In this document: positions 1 through 8,417 of the stretch, piece by piece
Layout: each line of letters begins with the position of its first letter
Numbering within the stretch: position 1 is the first letter of the stretch
Assembly (NCBI RefSeq): GCF_004912145.1
Contig: NZ_STGT01000006.1
Span: 62,001-126,000, forward strand
Length of the DNA: 64,000 bases
Direction: 5' to 3'
From: Peteryoungia rhizophila
Lineage (GTDB): Bacteria > Pseudomonadota > Alphaproteobacteria > Rhizobiales > Rhizobiaceae
Position numbers and translations under genes: made by a program
The notes under the pieces: generated by a model
Database searches by the model: none
What the model saw: only the letters and a program-made list of their open reading frames with translations
What the model was told of the DNA's origin: nothing

Positions 1-1632
1 GTGCTCGCGCTTCATGGTCTCAACAGATGCCTTGCGCGTCGCGACTACGTTGGCCATGTAGCCGCTCTCGGTGTAGACGGTATGCAACGGTGGCAGGTGG
101 TCCCCAAAGACGACGATGATCGTCTCGCGACGCCGCTTTTTTGCCCAGTCCATCAGTGCCTTCAGGCTGTGATCGGCTTCCTTCACGCCCTGCGAATAGG
201 TCGCGAGTGCATTGGCATTGGCGTCCGAGAGTGTCGGCGCATCCACCTCGATGGTGTTCTTTACGTAGCGGTTGCGCTCGTAGGGACCATGACCTTGCAA
301 GGTGACGGCAAAGAAGAAGAACGGTTCCTCCGTATTGTCCGCTTCGTTGATGATGTAGCGGGTCAGCGACTCGTCGGAGGCAAAGATGCCGCGCTTGTCC
401 ATGGCCGGCATGTTCTCCTCGGAGTGGAACTCGCGGAAGCCGAGCGATTGATAGACATTGGTGCGGTTCCAGAACCAGCCCTGGAAGGGGTGGAAAGCCT
501 TGGTCACATAGCCCTTGGACTCAAAGAAGGTTGCCAGCGACGGGACCGGACGGCGGATGTATTGCTGATAGGGAATGCTGCCATAGGGCAGGAAGGCATT
601 CGAGAAGCCGGTCAGTGCCTCGAACTCGACATTTGCGGTCATGCCACCGAATTCGGGCGAGAAGACCTGCCCGGACCGAGCGGCGCGGATTGTCGGCATG
701 GGGTCGGCCGAGTAGCGGATGCTGCTCATCTTGGTCGGATCCCAGAGCGACTCGCTCATCACCACGATCACGTCGGCTTGGCGTCCTGAGAAGAAGGAGG
801 CGGGCAGGAGGTCGGTCTGCAGATCGGTGATCGCGACATTGCTGTAGCCAGCAGGTGCGCTGATGGTCGCCATCGGCACATTGAAGATGAATGCCAGCAG
901 GAAGCCGTTGTGCCGGTAGTTTTCCTTCTGGTCCCACATCATCGGCACGATGTTGAGGCGATCGCGGATGGCGGAAAAGGCCATAGGGTCCATCAGTGAA
1001 ATGAACCCGGCGAGCAGGGGAAAGGAGAGGGCAAGACGCAAACCCCGGCCCGTGAGGTTCAGGCGCGGGAAGATCTTGCGGCTCTTCCAGATCAGCGCCA
1101 CAAAACCCACGCAGAAAACGAGGCTGCCGGCGGCCAGGGCAACAGCTTTCATGGGTTCGGCCGCAACCATCGCCGGCAGAAGCTGCATGATTTGGCGGCC
1201 GAACAGAAGGTCGCTCGGGAAAAGCGGGTCCGACAGGAAAAGCTGCTTCTGTCCCGAGAAGAAAGCGGGCAATAGAGCCAGAGGCGCGACAAAGAGTGCC
1301 GACTGATAGGCCTTGCCGAAGATGGCGTCAGCAAAGACCAGGATCAGAAACGTTATGCCCACCGCCACGAGGCCAGGACGGCTCGATGAGGTCATATACT
1401 CGACCACGTCGACCATTGTGCCGCGTGCGAGGACTTCACTCACAGCGACGATCGCAGCCGCGATCAGCGCTGTGTTGATCGACTGGACGAGCAGTTGAAC
1501 AGCCCAAGAGGTGCCGAAGTCCCGTTCGCGGGTCGCGCCAAAGGCGTTGAATATGTTCGCGACAAGCGATTTCGGGTTGGTCTGGACCACGTCGAACTCC
1601 AGGCAGGGGCAAGTGTCATGAAAGCTTCGCAT
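1..1632 (-). CDS. LTA synthase/sulfatase-family membrane phosphotransferase (3' end beyond window)
   Basis: Membrane-anchored member of the alkaline-phosphatase/sulfatase superfamily, LTA-synthase type. In these proteins a periplasmic domain moves phosphoglycerol or phosphoethanolamine groups onto envelope glycans or lipids. I read 544 codons from an ATG at 1632. Several hydrophobic segments fill roughly the first 215 residues. The catalytic domain follows: VIVVMSES (metal site), GGMTANVEFE (likely catalytic Thr), QGHGPY and VVFGDHLPPL. The reading frame stays open through the left edge, so the C-terminus is missing. An in-frame GTG nine bases upstream of the ATG is an alternative start. It is divergent from nadE. 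In rhizobia a relative that decorates cyclic glucans with phosphoglycerol is known, but the substrate here cannot be read from sequence. Confidence 0.85.
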   Translation of the reverse strand, partial: MRSFHDTCPCLEFDVVQTNPKSLVANIFNAFGATRERDFGTSWAVQLLVQSINTALIAAAIVAVSEVLARGTMVDVVEYMTSSSRPGLVAVGITFLILVFADAIFGKAYQSALFVAPLALLPAFFSGQKQLFLSDPLFPSDLLFGRQIMQLLPAMVAAEPMKAVALAAGSLVFCVGFVALIWKSRKIFPRLNLTGRGLRLALSFPLLAGFISLMDPMAFSAIRDRLNIVPMMWDQKENYRHNGFLLAFIFNVPMATISAPAGYSNVAITDLQTDLLPASFFSGRQADVIVVMSESLWDPTKMSSIRYSADPMPTIRAARSGQVFSPEFGGMTANVEFEALTGFSNAFLPYGSIPYQQYIRRPVPSLATFFESKGYVTKAFHPFQGWFWNRTNVYQSLGFREFHSEENMPAMDKRGIFASDESLTRYIINEADNTEEPFFFFAVTLQGHGPYERNRYVKNTIEVDAPTLSDANANALATYSQGVKEADHSLKALMDWAKKRRRETIIVVFGDHLPPLHTVYTESGYMANVVATRKASVETMKREH

Positions 1633-1789
1633 AGGTGTCACACAAACGTCATGAATGCTACATGAACCGCGGCGCAGAAAGCTTTGTTCCCACAATTCCA
1701 GGGGGATTGGTTAGCGGCAGTGCACATTGCGGAACACGGGACCGAGAAGCGGCGTTGCGATCCGATCGGCGAGGGGCTAAATCGGTGTC

Positions 1790-3472
1790 ATGAGCGAAGC
1801 AAAGAAGATCTCCGACGTCCTGCGTATCGCGGTGGCACAGTTCAATCCCGTTGTCGGTGATGTCACCGGCAATCTCGCCAAGGCGCGTGCAGCCCGGGCC
1901 GAGGCCGCCGGGCAGGGCGCGGACCTGCTGCTGCTGACGGAGCTCTTCATTTCGGGATATCCGCCGGAAGACCTCGTCTTGAAACCGGCCTTCCTCAGTA
2001 CCTGCCTCCAGGCCGTGGAAGCGCTCGCCTTAGAGACTGCCGATGGTGGCCCGGGCGTGATCATCGGCTTTCCCCGGCACGGTGAGACGGGCCGGCACAA
2101 TTCGGTCGCCATTCTCGACGGCGGCAAGATCGTCGCGATCCGCGATAAGGTGGACCTGCCGAACTACGGCGAGTTCGATGAGAAGCGTGTGTTCAATGCG
2201 GGCGAGATGCCGGGCCCCGTCAACTTCAGGGGCGTCAGGATCGGCGTGCCGATCTGCGAGGATATCTGGGGCGATCTCGGCGTGTGCGAGACGCTGGCGG
2301 AATCCGGCGCCGAAATTCTCCTGTCTCCCAATGGTTCTCCCTATTATCGCGGCAAGGTCGATGTGCGGCATCAGGTGGTGCTTCGGCAGGTTATCGAGAC
2401 TGGGCTTCCGATGGTCTATGCCAACCAGCTCGGCGGCCAGGACGAACTCGTGTTCGACGGCGCGAGCTTCGCCTTCAACGTCGACAAGATGCTGGTCTTC
2501 CAGATGAGCCAGTTCGAGGAAACGCTCTTTGTCTCGACCTGGAGGCGGACGGCTGATGGCTGGCGCTGCGACCAGGGGCCGATGTCGCGCATTCCGGAAA
2601 AGGAAGAGGCCGATTACCGCGCCTGCGTGCTGGGCTTCCGCGACTATGTGAACAAGAATGGCTTCAAGAGCGTGGTGCTCGGTCTCTCAGGCGGCATCGA
2701 TTCCGCCATTTGTGCTGCGATTGCCGTCGATGCGCTCGGCGAAGAGCGCGTCCGCACGATCATGCTGCCCTACCGCTATACGTCGGAAGAGAGTTTCGCG
2801 GACGCAGAGGCCTGCGCCAAGGCGCTGGGCTGCCATTACGACATCGTGCCGATCCAGGATCCTGTCGAAGGCTTTCTGTCGTCACTCTCGGAAATGTTCG
2901 AGGGCACCGAAAGCGGCATCACGGAAGAAAACCTGCAGAGCCGAACGCGCGGCACGATCCTGATGGCCGTTTCCAACAAGTTCGGCTCGATGGTCGTGAC
3001 AACAGGCAACAAGTCGGAAATGTCGGTCGGTTATGCGACGCTTTACGGCGACATGAATGGCGGCTTCAACCCGATCAAGGACCTCTACAAGATGCAGGTC
3101 TACGGGCTGTCGGCCTGGCGCAACGAGAATGTTCCGCCGGGGGCTCTCGGGCCCTCGGGTGAAGTCATTCCGGCCAACATTCTCTCCAAGGCGCCCTCTG
3201 CGGAACTGCGACCCAACCAGACGGACCAGGACTCTCTGCCGCCCTATCCGGTGCTCGACGATATTCTCGAATGCCTCGTCGAAAAGGAAATGGGCGTCGA
3301 CGAGATCGTCGCAAGAGGTCATGACATCGCGACGGTGCATCGGGTCGAGCACCTGCTCTATCTCGCCGAATACAAGCGGCGCCAATCGGCACCGGGCGTG
3401 AAGATCACCAAGAAGAATTTCGGACGTGATCGACGCTATCCGATCACGAACCGTTTCCGGGATCGCGCGTGA
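1790..3472 (+). CDS. nadE: Glutamine-dependent NAD+ synthetase
   Basis: Cytoplasmic enzyme for the last step of NAD synthesis: ATP-dependent amidation of nicotinate adenine dinucleotide, with ammonia channelled from glutamine. The 560-residue protein has an N-terminal nitrilase-type glutaminase domain, with Glu51 in LLLTELFISGY, a Lys in the DLPNYGEFDEKRVF region and Cys in GVPICEDIW. A C-terminal synthetase domain carries the pyrophosphatase loop LGLSGGIDSA. The length is typical of the two-domain alphaproteobacterial form. The start is the ATG at 1790. Its stop overlaps the GTG start of the next gene, suggesting coupled translation. The upstream neighbour is divergent, so the promoter lies in 1633-1789. 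Confidence 0.95.
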   Translation: MSEAKKISDVLRIAVAQFNPVVGDVTGNLAKARAARAEAAGQGADLLLLTELFISGYPPEDLVLKPAFLSTCLQAVEALALETADGGPGVIIGFPRHGETGRHNSVAILDGGKIVAIRDKVDLPNYGEFDEKRVFNAGEMPGPVNFRGVRIGVPICEDIWGDLGVCETLAESGAEILLSPNGSPYYRGKVDVRHQVVLRQVIETGLPMVYANQLGGQDELVFDGASFAFNVDKMLVFQMSQFEETLFVSTWRRTADGWRCDQGPMSRIPEKEEADYRACVLGFRDYVNKNGFKSVVLGLSGGIDSAICAAIAVDALGEERVRTIMLPYRYTSEESFADAEACAKALGCHYDIVPIQDPVEGFLSSLSEMFEGTESGITEENLQSRTRGTILMAVSNKFGSMVVTTGNKSEMSVGYATLYGDMNGGFNPIKDLYKMQVYGLSAWRNENVPPGALGPSGEVIPANILSKAPSAELRPNQTDQDSLPPYPVLDDILECLVEKEMGVDEIVARGHDIATVHRVEHLLYLAEYKRRQSAPGVKITKKNFGRDRRYPITNRFRDRA

Positions 3473-3810
3473 GCGTGGACATGCAGGACAGTGAGTCACG
3501 GATCCCGATGCCTGATTTCACGGCGGCGGAGCGCAGCTATATTATTGCCGTTGCGGCAGATGATAGCCACGACAATGGCGTATATCGCACGCTCTCGGGC
3601 GCGGCCTACTTCCTGCCTTCCGTCGCGATTGGCTGTTACGGTCTGTGGGAAGGAAGCTTCAAGATGCTCGGCATTGGTTTCCTGACCATGATCGTCAGCC
3701 TGGCCTGGGGTTTCTACACCGAGTGGCGCGGCAGCCACCACGAGCGAACGGGGCGGGCGATCGCCGCCAAACTGCGCCAGGCGATGGAAAATCGCTCAGT
3801 CGCCGATTGA
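3469..3810 (+). CDS. Small two-helix membrane protein, function unknown
   Basis: A 113-residue protein starting at a GTG that overlaps the nadE stop codon (GTGA). Two hydrophobic segments, at about residues 44-58 and 66-82, are separated by a short loop. A charged C-terminal tail follows (EWRGSHHERTGRAIAAKLRQ). It is probably an inner-membrane protein with both ends on the same side. I recognise no domain. The overlap with nadE and the short gap to the following beta-propeller gene suggest one transcription unit, but that does not show a link to NAD metabolism. Confidence 0.75.
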   Translation: MSVDMQDSESRIPMPDFTAAERSYIIAVAADDSHDNGVYRTLSGAAYFLPSVAIGCYGLWEGSFKMLGIGFLTMIVSLAWGFYTEWRGSHHERTGRAIAAKLRQAMENRSVAD

Positions 3811-3826
3811 TAATTCCAAGGAGACG

Positions 3827-4666
3827 ATGATGCGCAGTTCGGTCGAGATCTACGATATGACGACACGCGAAAGCGAGGTCGTCTGGCAGACGGAAGACCT
3901 CGTCGAGGCACCCAACTGGTCTCGCGACGGCGAGTTTCTCGTTATCAACGGCGATGGGCTGCTGTACGCCTTGCCGCTGGACGAAGAGGATGTGGAGCCG
4001 GAGCCGATCGACACCGGCTTCGCCGTCCGGCTCAACAACGACCACGGGATTTCGCCTGACGGCGCCTCGATCGCCTTTTCAGACCATACGCTCTACGGCA
4101 AGTCCTGCATCTATATGCTCGGTGACGGAGATGAGGAGCCGCGACAGGTGACGACGAACATGCCGTCCTATTGGCATGGTTGGTCGCCGGACGGGACAGA
4201 ACTCGCCTATTGCGGCGAGCGGAATGGCGTCTTCGACATCTACACGATCTCGACGAAGGGTGGGGCCGAGCGCAGGCTCACTTGTGGCGAGGGACACAAT
4301 GACGGTCCCGACTATTCGCCGGACGGTCAGTGGGTCTATTTCAATTCCAGCCGTACCGGCACCATGCAAATCTGGCGTATGCGCACGGACGGCACGGGGC
4401 TCGAGCAGCTGACCTCCGACGGCCATAGTGACTGGTTTCCGCATCCCTCGCCGGACGGAGGCAAGGTGCTGTTTCTTTCGTATGACGCCGATGTATCCGG
4501 CCATCCTCGCGACAAGCAGGTCCGGCTTCGGCTGATGGATGCCGATGGCGGCAACGTCGAGACCCTGTTCGAGTTTTTCGGCGGGCAGGGTTCGATCAAT
4601 GTCCCGAACTGGTCGCCGGACGGCTCCGCCTTCGCATTCGTCCGGTACTTCCCAACAACGGACTGA
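3827..4666 (+). CDS. TolB-like beta-propeller (PD40 repeat) protein without signal peptide
   Basis: A 279-residue protein built from repeated WSPDG/YSPDG/PSPDG units (WSRDG, ISPDG, WSPDG, YSPDG, PSPDG, WSPDG), the signature of the TolB/WD40-like PD40 propeller. Unlike TolB it has no signal peptide and no N-terminal TolB domain, so it is probably cytoplasmic. An AAGGAG sequence lies just upstream of the ATG-ATG pair at 3827/3830; either ATG could be the start. It is third in the nadE transcription unit. Proteins of this shape usually act as scaffolds or bind ligands; nothing in the sequence fixes a partner. Confidence 0.8.
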   Translation: MMRSSVEIYDMTTRESEVVWQTEDLVEAPNWSRDGEFLVINGDGLLYALPLDEEDVEPEPIDTGFAVRLNNDHGISPDGASIAFSDHTLYGKSCIYMLGDGDEEPRQVTTNMPSYWHGWSPDGTELAYCGERNGVFDIYTISTKGGAERRLTCGEGHNDGPDYSPDGQWVYFNSSRTGTMQIWRMRTDGTGLEQLTSDGHSDWFPHPSPDGGKVLFLSYDADVSGHPRDKQVRLRLMDADGGNVETLFEFFGGQGSINVPNWSPDGSAFAFVRYFPTTD

Positions 4667-4718
4667 CGCTGTCGCATTTGGCCTGTCGCTGCTTGCTGCT
4701 TCAGGATAGAAATCGTCT

Positions 4719-4885
4719 GTCAGGTGCCTGCCGTCGGCAGGAGAATCGGGAAGCCGGCGCAATTCCGGCACGTGCCCAACGCTGTGAGGCTGACATGACG
4801 CGCAGGGGGAAACCCGGCCACTGGAGCGATCCGGGAAGGCGCGCGTCCTGGATGATGCCCAGTCAGAAGACCGGCCTGGCAAGAT
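4719..4885 (+). promoter_or_regulatory. Cobalamin (adenosylcobalamin) riboswitch
   Basis: The leader before bluB contains the conserved blocks of the B12 aptamer in order: a CAGGTGCC start (4721), GGGAAGCCGG-type helices, the B12-box-like segment CGCTGTGAGGCTGAC (about 4780-4794), CACTG...GGGAAGGC, and the closing AGTCAGAAGACCGGCCTG (4861-4878). It ends about 50 bases before the bluB start, so binding of cobalamin would be expected to shut off bluB expression. B12 riboswitches upstream of bluB are established in alphaproteobacteria. The aptamer edges are approximate. Confidence 0.93.
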
Positions 4886-4934
4886 AGACCGAACCCGCGC
4901 GGACGGCGGGTGGTTGCGCATTGTGGGGATTACG

Positions 4935-5672
4935 ATGCACGACGATCCGAACGAGTTTCTCGTCCGGACAGCAGCCTTTGTCGATGAGGACAAAGACGCC
5001 GTCTACCGGGCCATTCATACGCGACGCGACGTTCGCGACCAGTTTCTTCCTGATCCATTGCCGGATGCGCTCGTGCGCAGGCTGCTCGAGGCGGCCCATG
5101 CGGCACCGTCGGTCGGCTTCATGCAGCCGTGGAATTTCCTGCTGATCCGAAGCGCTGAGAAGCGTGCTGCGGTGTGGCAGGCATTCGCCCGGGCGAATGC
5201 CGAGGCCGAGCAGATGTTTCCGGAACAGCGCCGAGGCACCTATCGCGCGCTGAAGCTCGAAGGGATCCGAAAGGCGCCGCTCAACATCTGTATCACCTGT
5301 GATCCGGATCGAGCTGGGCCGGTGGTTCTCGGGCGCACCCATGATCCGCGAATGGATGCCTTCTCGACGGTCTGCGCGATCCAGAACCTCTGGCTTGCGG
5401 CGCGGGCTGAAGGCGTCGGCCTCGGCTGGGTCAGCATCTTTCACGAGGCGGAGCTGAAGGTCATTCTCGGCATTCCAGACCGTGTGCAGATCATCGGTTA
5501 CCTCTGCCTCGGATTTGTCGATGAACTCTACTCGGCGCCAGAACTCGAGGTGAAGGGATGGCGCCAGCGTCTGGCGCTCGATGACCTCATCTTCGAGGAG
5601 CATTGGGGCGCTCAAGCCACCGAACCTGTCACTCCTGCAGCGGTTGCGGGCCCGGCGCCGCAGGGTTCCTGA
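4935..5672 (+). CDS. bluB: 5,6-dimethylbenzimidazole synthase
   Basis: BluB is a flavin-destroying nitroreductase-fold enzyme. It uses oxygen to convert reduced FMN into 5,6-dimethylbenzimidazole, the lower ligand of cobalamin. The 245-residue protein shows the family features RRDVRDQF near the N-terminus, AAHAAPSVGFMQPWNF, a GRTHDPRMD motif and GLGWVSIF. The ATG at 4935, preceded by GTGGGG, is preferred over an in-frame TTG at 4914. The cobalamin riboswitch directly upstream supports both the identity and B12-dependent repression. The last 44 bases overlap the 3' end of the convergent DUF2865 gene. Confidence 0.95.
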   Translation: MHDDPNEFLVRTAAFVDEDKDAVYRAIHTRRDVRDQFLPDPLPDALVRRLLEAAHAAPSVGFMQPWNFLLIRSAEKRAAVWQAFARANAEAEQMFPEQRRGTYRALKLEGIRKAPLNICITCDPDRAGPVVLGRTHDPRMDAFSTVCAIQNLWLAARAEGVGLGWVSIFHEAELKVILGIPDRVQIIGYLCLGFVDELYSAPELEVKGWRQRLALDDLIFEEHWGAQATEPVTPAAVAGPAPQGS

Positions 5673-6720
5673 GGTCTATCGTGCCCTTGTCCTGAGGCAG
5701 AAAAGCCGGGCCGACCCGGCGCACGCTCAGGCTCGCCTCGTCCAGATCGCGCTCTGGAGCGGGAGGAGTGGCCATCGGGACCGGCGGCTTCGTTTTCGGG
5801 CCGACATTCATGATGGACGACTGGTAGTCGGGAACCGCCGGGCGTGGGGTCATGCGCTGGTAATATTGCTGCATGTTGCAGCTGCAAGTCGGCTCCGTAC
5901 CCGTTCGGCGATTGCGGTAGAGAAAGGCGTTGGGCAGGTCGCGATACGGTCTGCCGGTGACCGCCGAGACCATGTCAACGGTCTCGCTGCGTTCGGGCGC
6001 GTGGAAAAAGAGTTCGGTCTCCGTGCCCGGACACATCTGCTGGCATTGGGCTGCATCCCGCCCGAAATTCATCGCCGATGTCTGAGAGGATATGGGAAAG
6101 AAACCACCGTCACAGGTGCGGACGCAAAGCGTGCGTACATTGCCAGTGGGCATAAACCCAATCTGGGGCGGCTCGTCGGAATAGGCCGCTTCCGCTTCCC
6201 GGTCCGGACGATAGGGCTCTTGCAAGCTATCGAGATAGGGGATGCGTTCCGCTTCTTCCGGATAGGCCATTCCGTCTGGGTCGCAGCCATTGGCTTCGAG
6301 GGCGGTCACCAGAGCCGCGCGCGCATCGGCCACGCGGCTCTCACGAAGATCCGACAGCCTCGCCGCGAGTATGTCGCGGTTCGCTTCCATGCGGGAAATC
6401 GCCGTCGCAAGTTTGCCGCAGTCATTGCCGCCATCGGGGCGGATCTGGACGATGGAAGAGGTCAGGCAGCGGAGCCGCCGCTGGTCCTGACGTGCCTTGC
6501 GCAGTTCGAGGTTTTGCTGCGCGATTGCACTCGCATAGCTGTTGATTTCGGGCGAGGTGCCGCCCTCTTGAACGAGGACCAGGCGATCGCGCAGCCGCTC
6601 GCACAGCGCCGAAGCGTTTGCTGCGGTTGGCAACAGGCTGCCCAGAACGACGAGCATCGTGATGGAACTGACTTTGCTGCTCGGCAAAACTTGCATTTCC
6701 GTTGTCGCTTGCAGGGACAA
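5629..6720 (-). CDS. DUF2865 secreted cysteine-rich protein
   Basis: A 363-residue protein with a hydrophobic leader (VSSITMLVVLGSLLPTAANAS), so it is probably exported to the periplasm. The middle is predicted helical (LRKARQDQRRLR...). The C-terminal half holds the DUF2865 core: LCVRTCDGGFFPIS, QCQQMCPGTETELFF and CSCNMQQYY, with cysteines likely to form disulfides. Its function is unknown. The frame opens at a TTG (6720, AGGG five bases upstream), with an ATG at 6696 as an alternative. It converges on and overlaps bluB by 44 bases. Confidence 0.85.
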   Translation of the reverse strand: MSLQATTEMQVLPSSKVSSITMLVVLGSLLPTAANASALCERLRDRLVLVQEGGTSPEINSYASAIAQQNLELRKARQDQRRLRCLTSSIVQIRPDGGNDCGKLATAISRMEANRDILAARLSDLRESRVADARAALVTALEANGCDPDGMAYPEEAERIPYLDSLQEPYRPDREAEAAYSDEPPQIGFMPTGNVRTLCVRTCDGGFFPISSQTSAMNFGRDAAQCQQMCPGTETELFFHAPERSETVDMVSAVTGRPYRDLPNAFLYRNRRTGTEPTCSCNMQQYYQRMTPRPAVPDYQSSIMNVGPKTKPPVPMATPPAPERDLDEASLSVRRVGPAFLPQDKGTIDLRNPAAPGPQPLQE

Positions 6721-6821
6721 GACAACCCTGATCGCCTGTAAGATAGCGGAGCGGCACCCAAAGTAAAATGACAGATGAGTTGGCGGTCGCGGTTTGCCGT
6801 GCCGCGACCGCCGTGCGCCGG

Positions 6822-7463
6822 TCAGGCGGCCTGGGCCGCAGTGAGCGTCATCGGGTGCTCCAGCACGCTGCCCTCGATCGCAGCTATTGCCTTCATGCGG
6901 TCGAGCAAGTCCTGGGAGACCTCCCAGGAAACCGCGACCGCTTGCACGAGCCCGATGCGCTTCGCCTTGCCGAGCCGCATGCCCGGGCAGCCCATGCGCT
7001 TGAACATGCGCTCCAGGAAAACATCGGTCACGGTCACGATATGGCTGAGGCCGGAGGCGAGGCCCAATTCACCGACGCCGCACATGAGTTCCGCGGCTGC
7101 AATGGTCACTTGGTTGCTGGCGCGGTCCTGCGAGATTTCCGGATCGATGCAGAAACGGCTCGATTCCCAGATCTCGGCACTGCGGATTTGTGGGCCGTCG
7201 CCGAGCAGGACCGGAAACGTGTCGTCGAGCATGTTGGGTCCGAGTGTCGGCAAGAGACGGAGCGAGCCACGCAACCGCCCCGCCTCACCGTAGGAAAGGA
7301 CGTAGAGCGGATTGGCCCGATCGTAGTCGTCGATCTCCCAGGCGTTGCGAACCTGGACGTCCCAGCCCAGCAGGTCGTGAAAGACCTTTTTTCGCAGCCT
7401 GTGCATGGCGTCGATGTCCGGGGCGAACTGGTTTCGACGTGTGCCGTTGATGATCCTGATCAT
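6822..7463 (-). CDS. Acyl-homoserine-lactone synthase (LuxI family)
   Basis: Makes N-acyl-homoserine lactone signals from S-adenosylmethionine and acyl-ACP. The 213-residue protein has the invariant LuxI residues at their canonical positions: Arg24, Phe28, Trp34, Asp45, Asp48, Arg69, Glu100 and Arg103 (EIWESSRF). The enzyme should therefore be active. The start at 7463 has an AAGGAT ribosome site. A luxR-type gene lies upstream on the same strand, and the gap between them contains a 23-base inverted repeat that could be the regulator's operator. The acyl chain made cannot be deduced. Confidence 0.95.
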   Translation of the reverse strand: MIRIINGTRRNQFAPDIDAMHRLRKKVFHDLLGWDVQVRNAWEIDDYDRANPLYVLSYGEAGRLRGSLRLLPTLGPNMLDDTFPVLLGDGPQIRSAEIWESSRFCIDPEISQDRASNQVTIAAAELMCGVGELGLASGLSHIVTVTDVFLERMFKRMGCPGMRLGKAKRIGLVQAVAVSWEVSQDLLDRMKAIAAIEGSVLEHPMTLTAAQAA

Positions 7464-7521
7464 GGGCTTATCCTTCTTTGAGGGATGGAGCCGGCAAGAT
7501 GCGGTTCAGCAAGGCCTTCTG

Positions 7522-7544
7522 AAACTGGCGGTGGCGTCCAGTTT
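7522..7544. promoter_or_regulatory. Candidate lux-box-like operator upstream of luxI
   Basis: A perfect inverted repeat, AAACTGG-N9-CCAGTTT, about 58 bases upstream of the luxI start codon in the luxR-luxI gap. Size and position fit a LuxR-family binding site overlapping a promoter, but it is not the textbook lux-box sequence, so the assignment is inferred. Confidence 0.5.
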
Positions 7545-7585
7545 TATGATTGCAATCTGTGATATAGTAACGGGTTCAGCTCGGT

Positions 7586-8302
7586 TTACGGCGTCTGGCG
7601 CTCTGCAAGACGGGGGATCAGATCCCTCCAGGCAGCTTCCGCGACGGCCTGGGCATTGTTGACGACGTCGAGCTTCTGACGGGCGTTCGCCATGAAGTGG
7701 CGGATCGTGCGTTCCGATATTCCGAGGATGACCGCCGTCTCCCAATAGCTCTTTCCGGCAGCGATCCAGGCCAATGTCTCGCGCTCACGACGGGTCAGCG
7801 GATGTTTGCGGGCCATCCCGCTGGGGTCGAGGCGGTGGGATCGGGCAATTCGGGCGTTGAAGATGGCGCCGAGGCTGAGGAAGTCGCGATCATAGACGCG
7901 ACGCCAGGTCGCGATTTCCTCTGCAGTGGTTGCAGTTTCCACGAGAAGGCAGCTGTGGCGGCCGGGAACGGCTGGTAACGGATATCCCAGGAGCAAGTCG
8001 CCGCCACGCTCGGTGCCGTCCCAAGAGAAGAGCTGGACGGGTTCCAGCGTCGAAAACACCCTCAGCAGCTGCTCCATGGCCGGTTTGCCATGAAGGCTGC
8101 GTGCGATCTGCTGCGTGTTGCGCCGCTGGCTGTGCAATATGTGCTGCGGGCGGAGGCGTCCATTGCTGACGACAGCATCGAGATAGGTAATTGGCCCCGT
8201 CCGATAGGCTTCCTGCAGCCGGGCGAGGAATGCCGGGGGATCGCGTGTCTCCCGCCTGTCCAACCAATCCAACAAATCGAAATATGCCCCCGATTGAACC
8301 AT
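7586..8302 (-). CDS. LuxR-family transcriptional regulator
   Basis: A 238-residue regulator with a C-terminal LuxR/GerE helix-turn-helix: LTRRERETLAWIAAGKS, then ILGISERTIRHFMANARQKL. The N-terminal ~160 residues would be the signal-binding domain, although I could not place the usual Trp/Tyr/Asp pocket residues with certainty. The ATG at 8302, preceded by a GGGGG run, gives the usual family length. An in-frame GTG at 8380 would add 26 residues. The adjacent same-strand AHL synthase makes it the probable cognate receptor and activator. The luxR-then-luxI order resembles sinR-sinI of Sinorhizobium. Confidence 0.9.
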   Translation of the reverse strand: MVQSGAYFDLLDWLDRRETRDPPAFLARLQEAYRTGPITYLDAVVSNGRLRPQHILHSQRRNTQQIARSLHGKPAMEQLLRVFSTLEPVQLFSWDGTERGGDLLLGYPLPAVPGRHSCLLVETATTAEEIATWRRVYDRDFLSLGAIFNARIARSHRLDPSGMARKHPLTRRERETLAWIAAGKSYWETAVILGISERTIRHFMANARQKLDVVNNAQAVAEAAWRDLIPRLAERQTP

Positions 8303-8417
8303 CCGCCGCCCCCAGCTTTCCAGGGGAGGCAGTGTCGGGGTTGCAGCTTTGACTTGTCCAGATGGCAAATTTCGCGGCACCTGGCGGCGGATAGGCCCGC
8401 CCCGGTTGGAGCCTGCG

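Noticed and set aside
5581..6741. A 386-codon plus-strand frame opposite the DUF2865 gene
   Set aside because: The minus-strand protein has a signal peptide and conserved Cys motifs; the plus frame has nothing recognisable.
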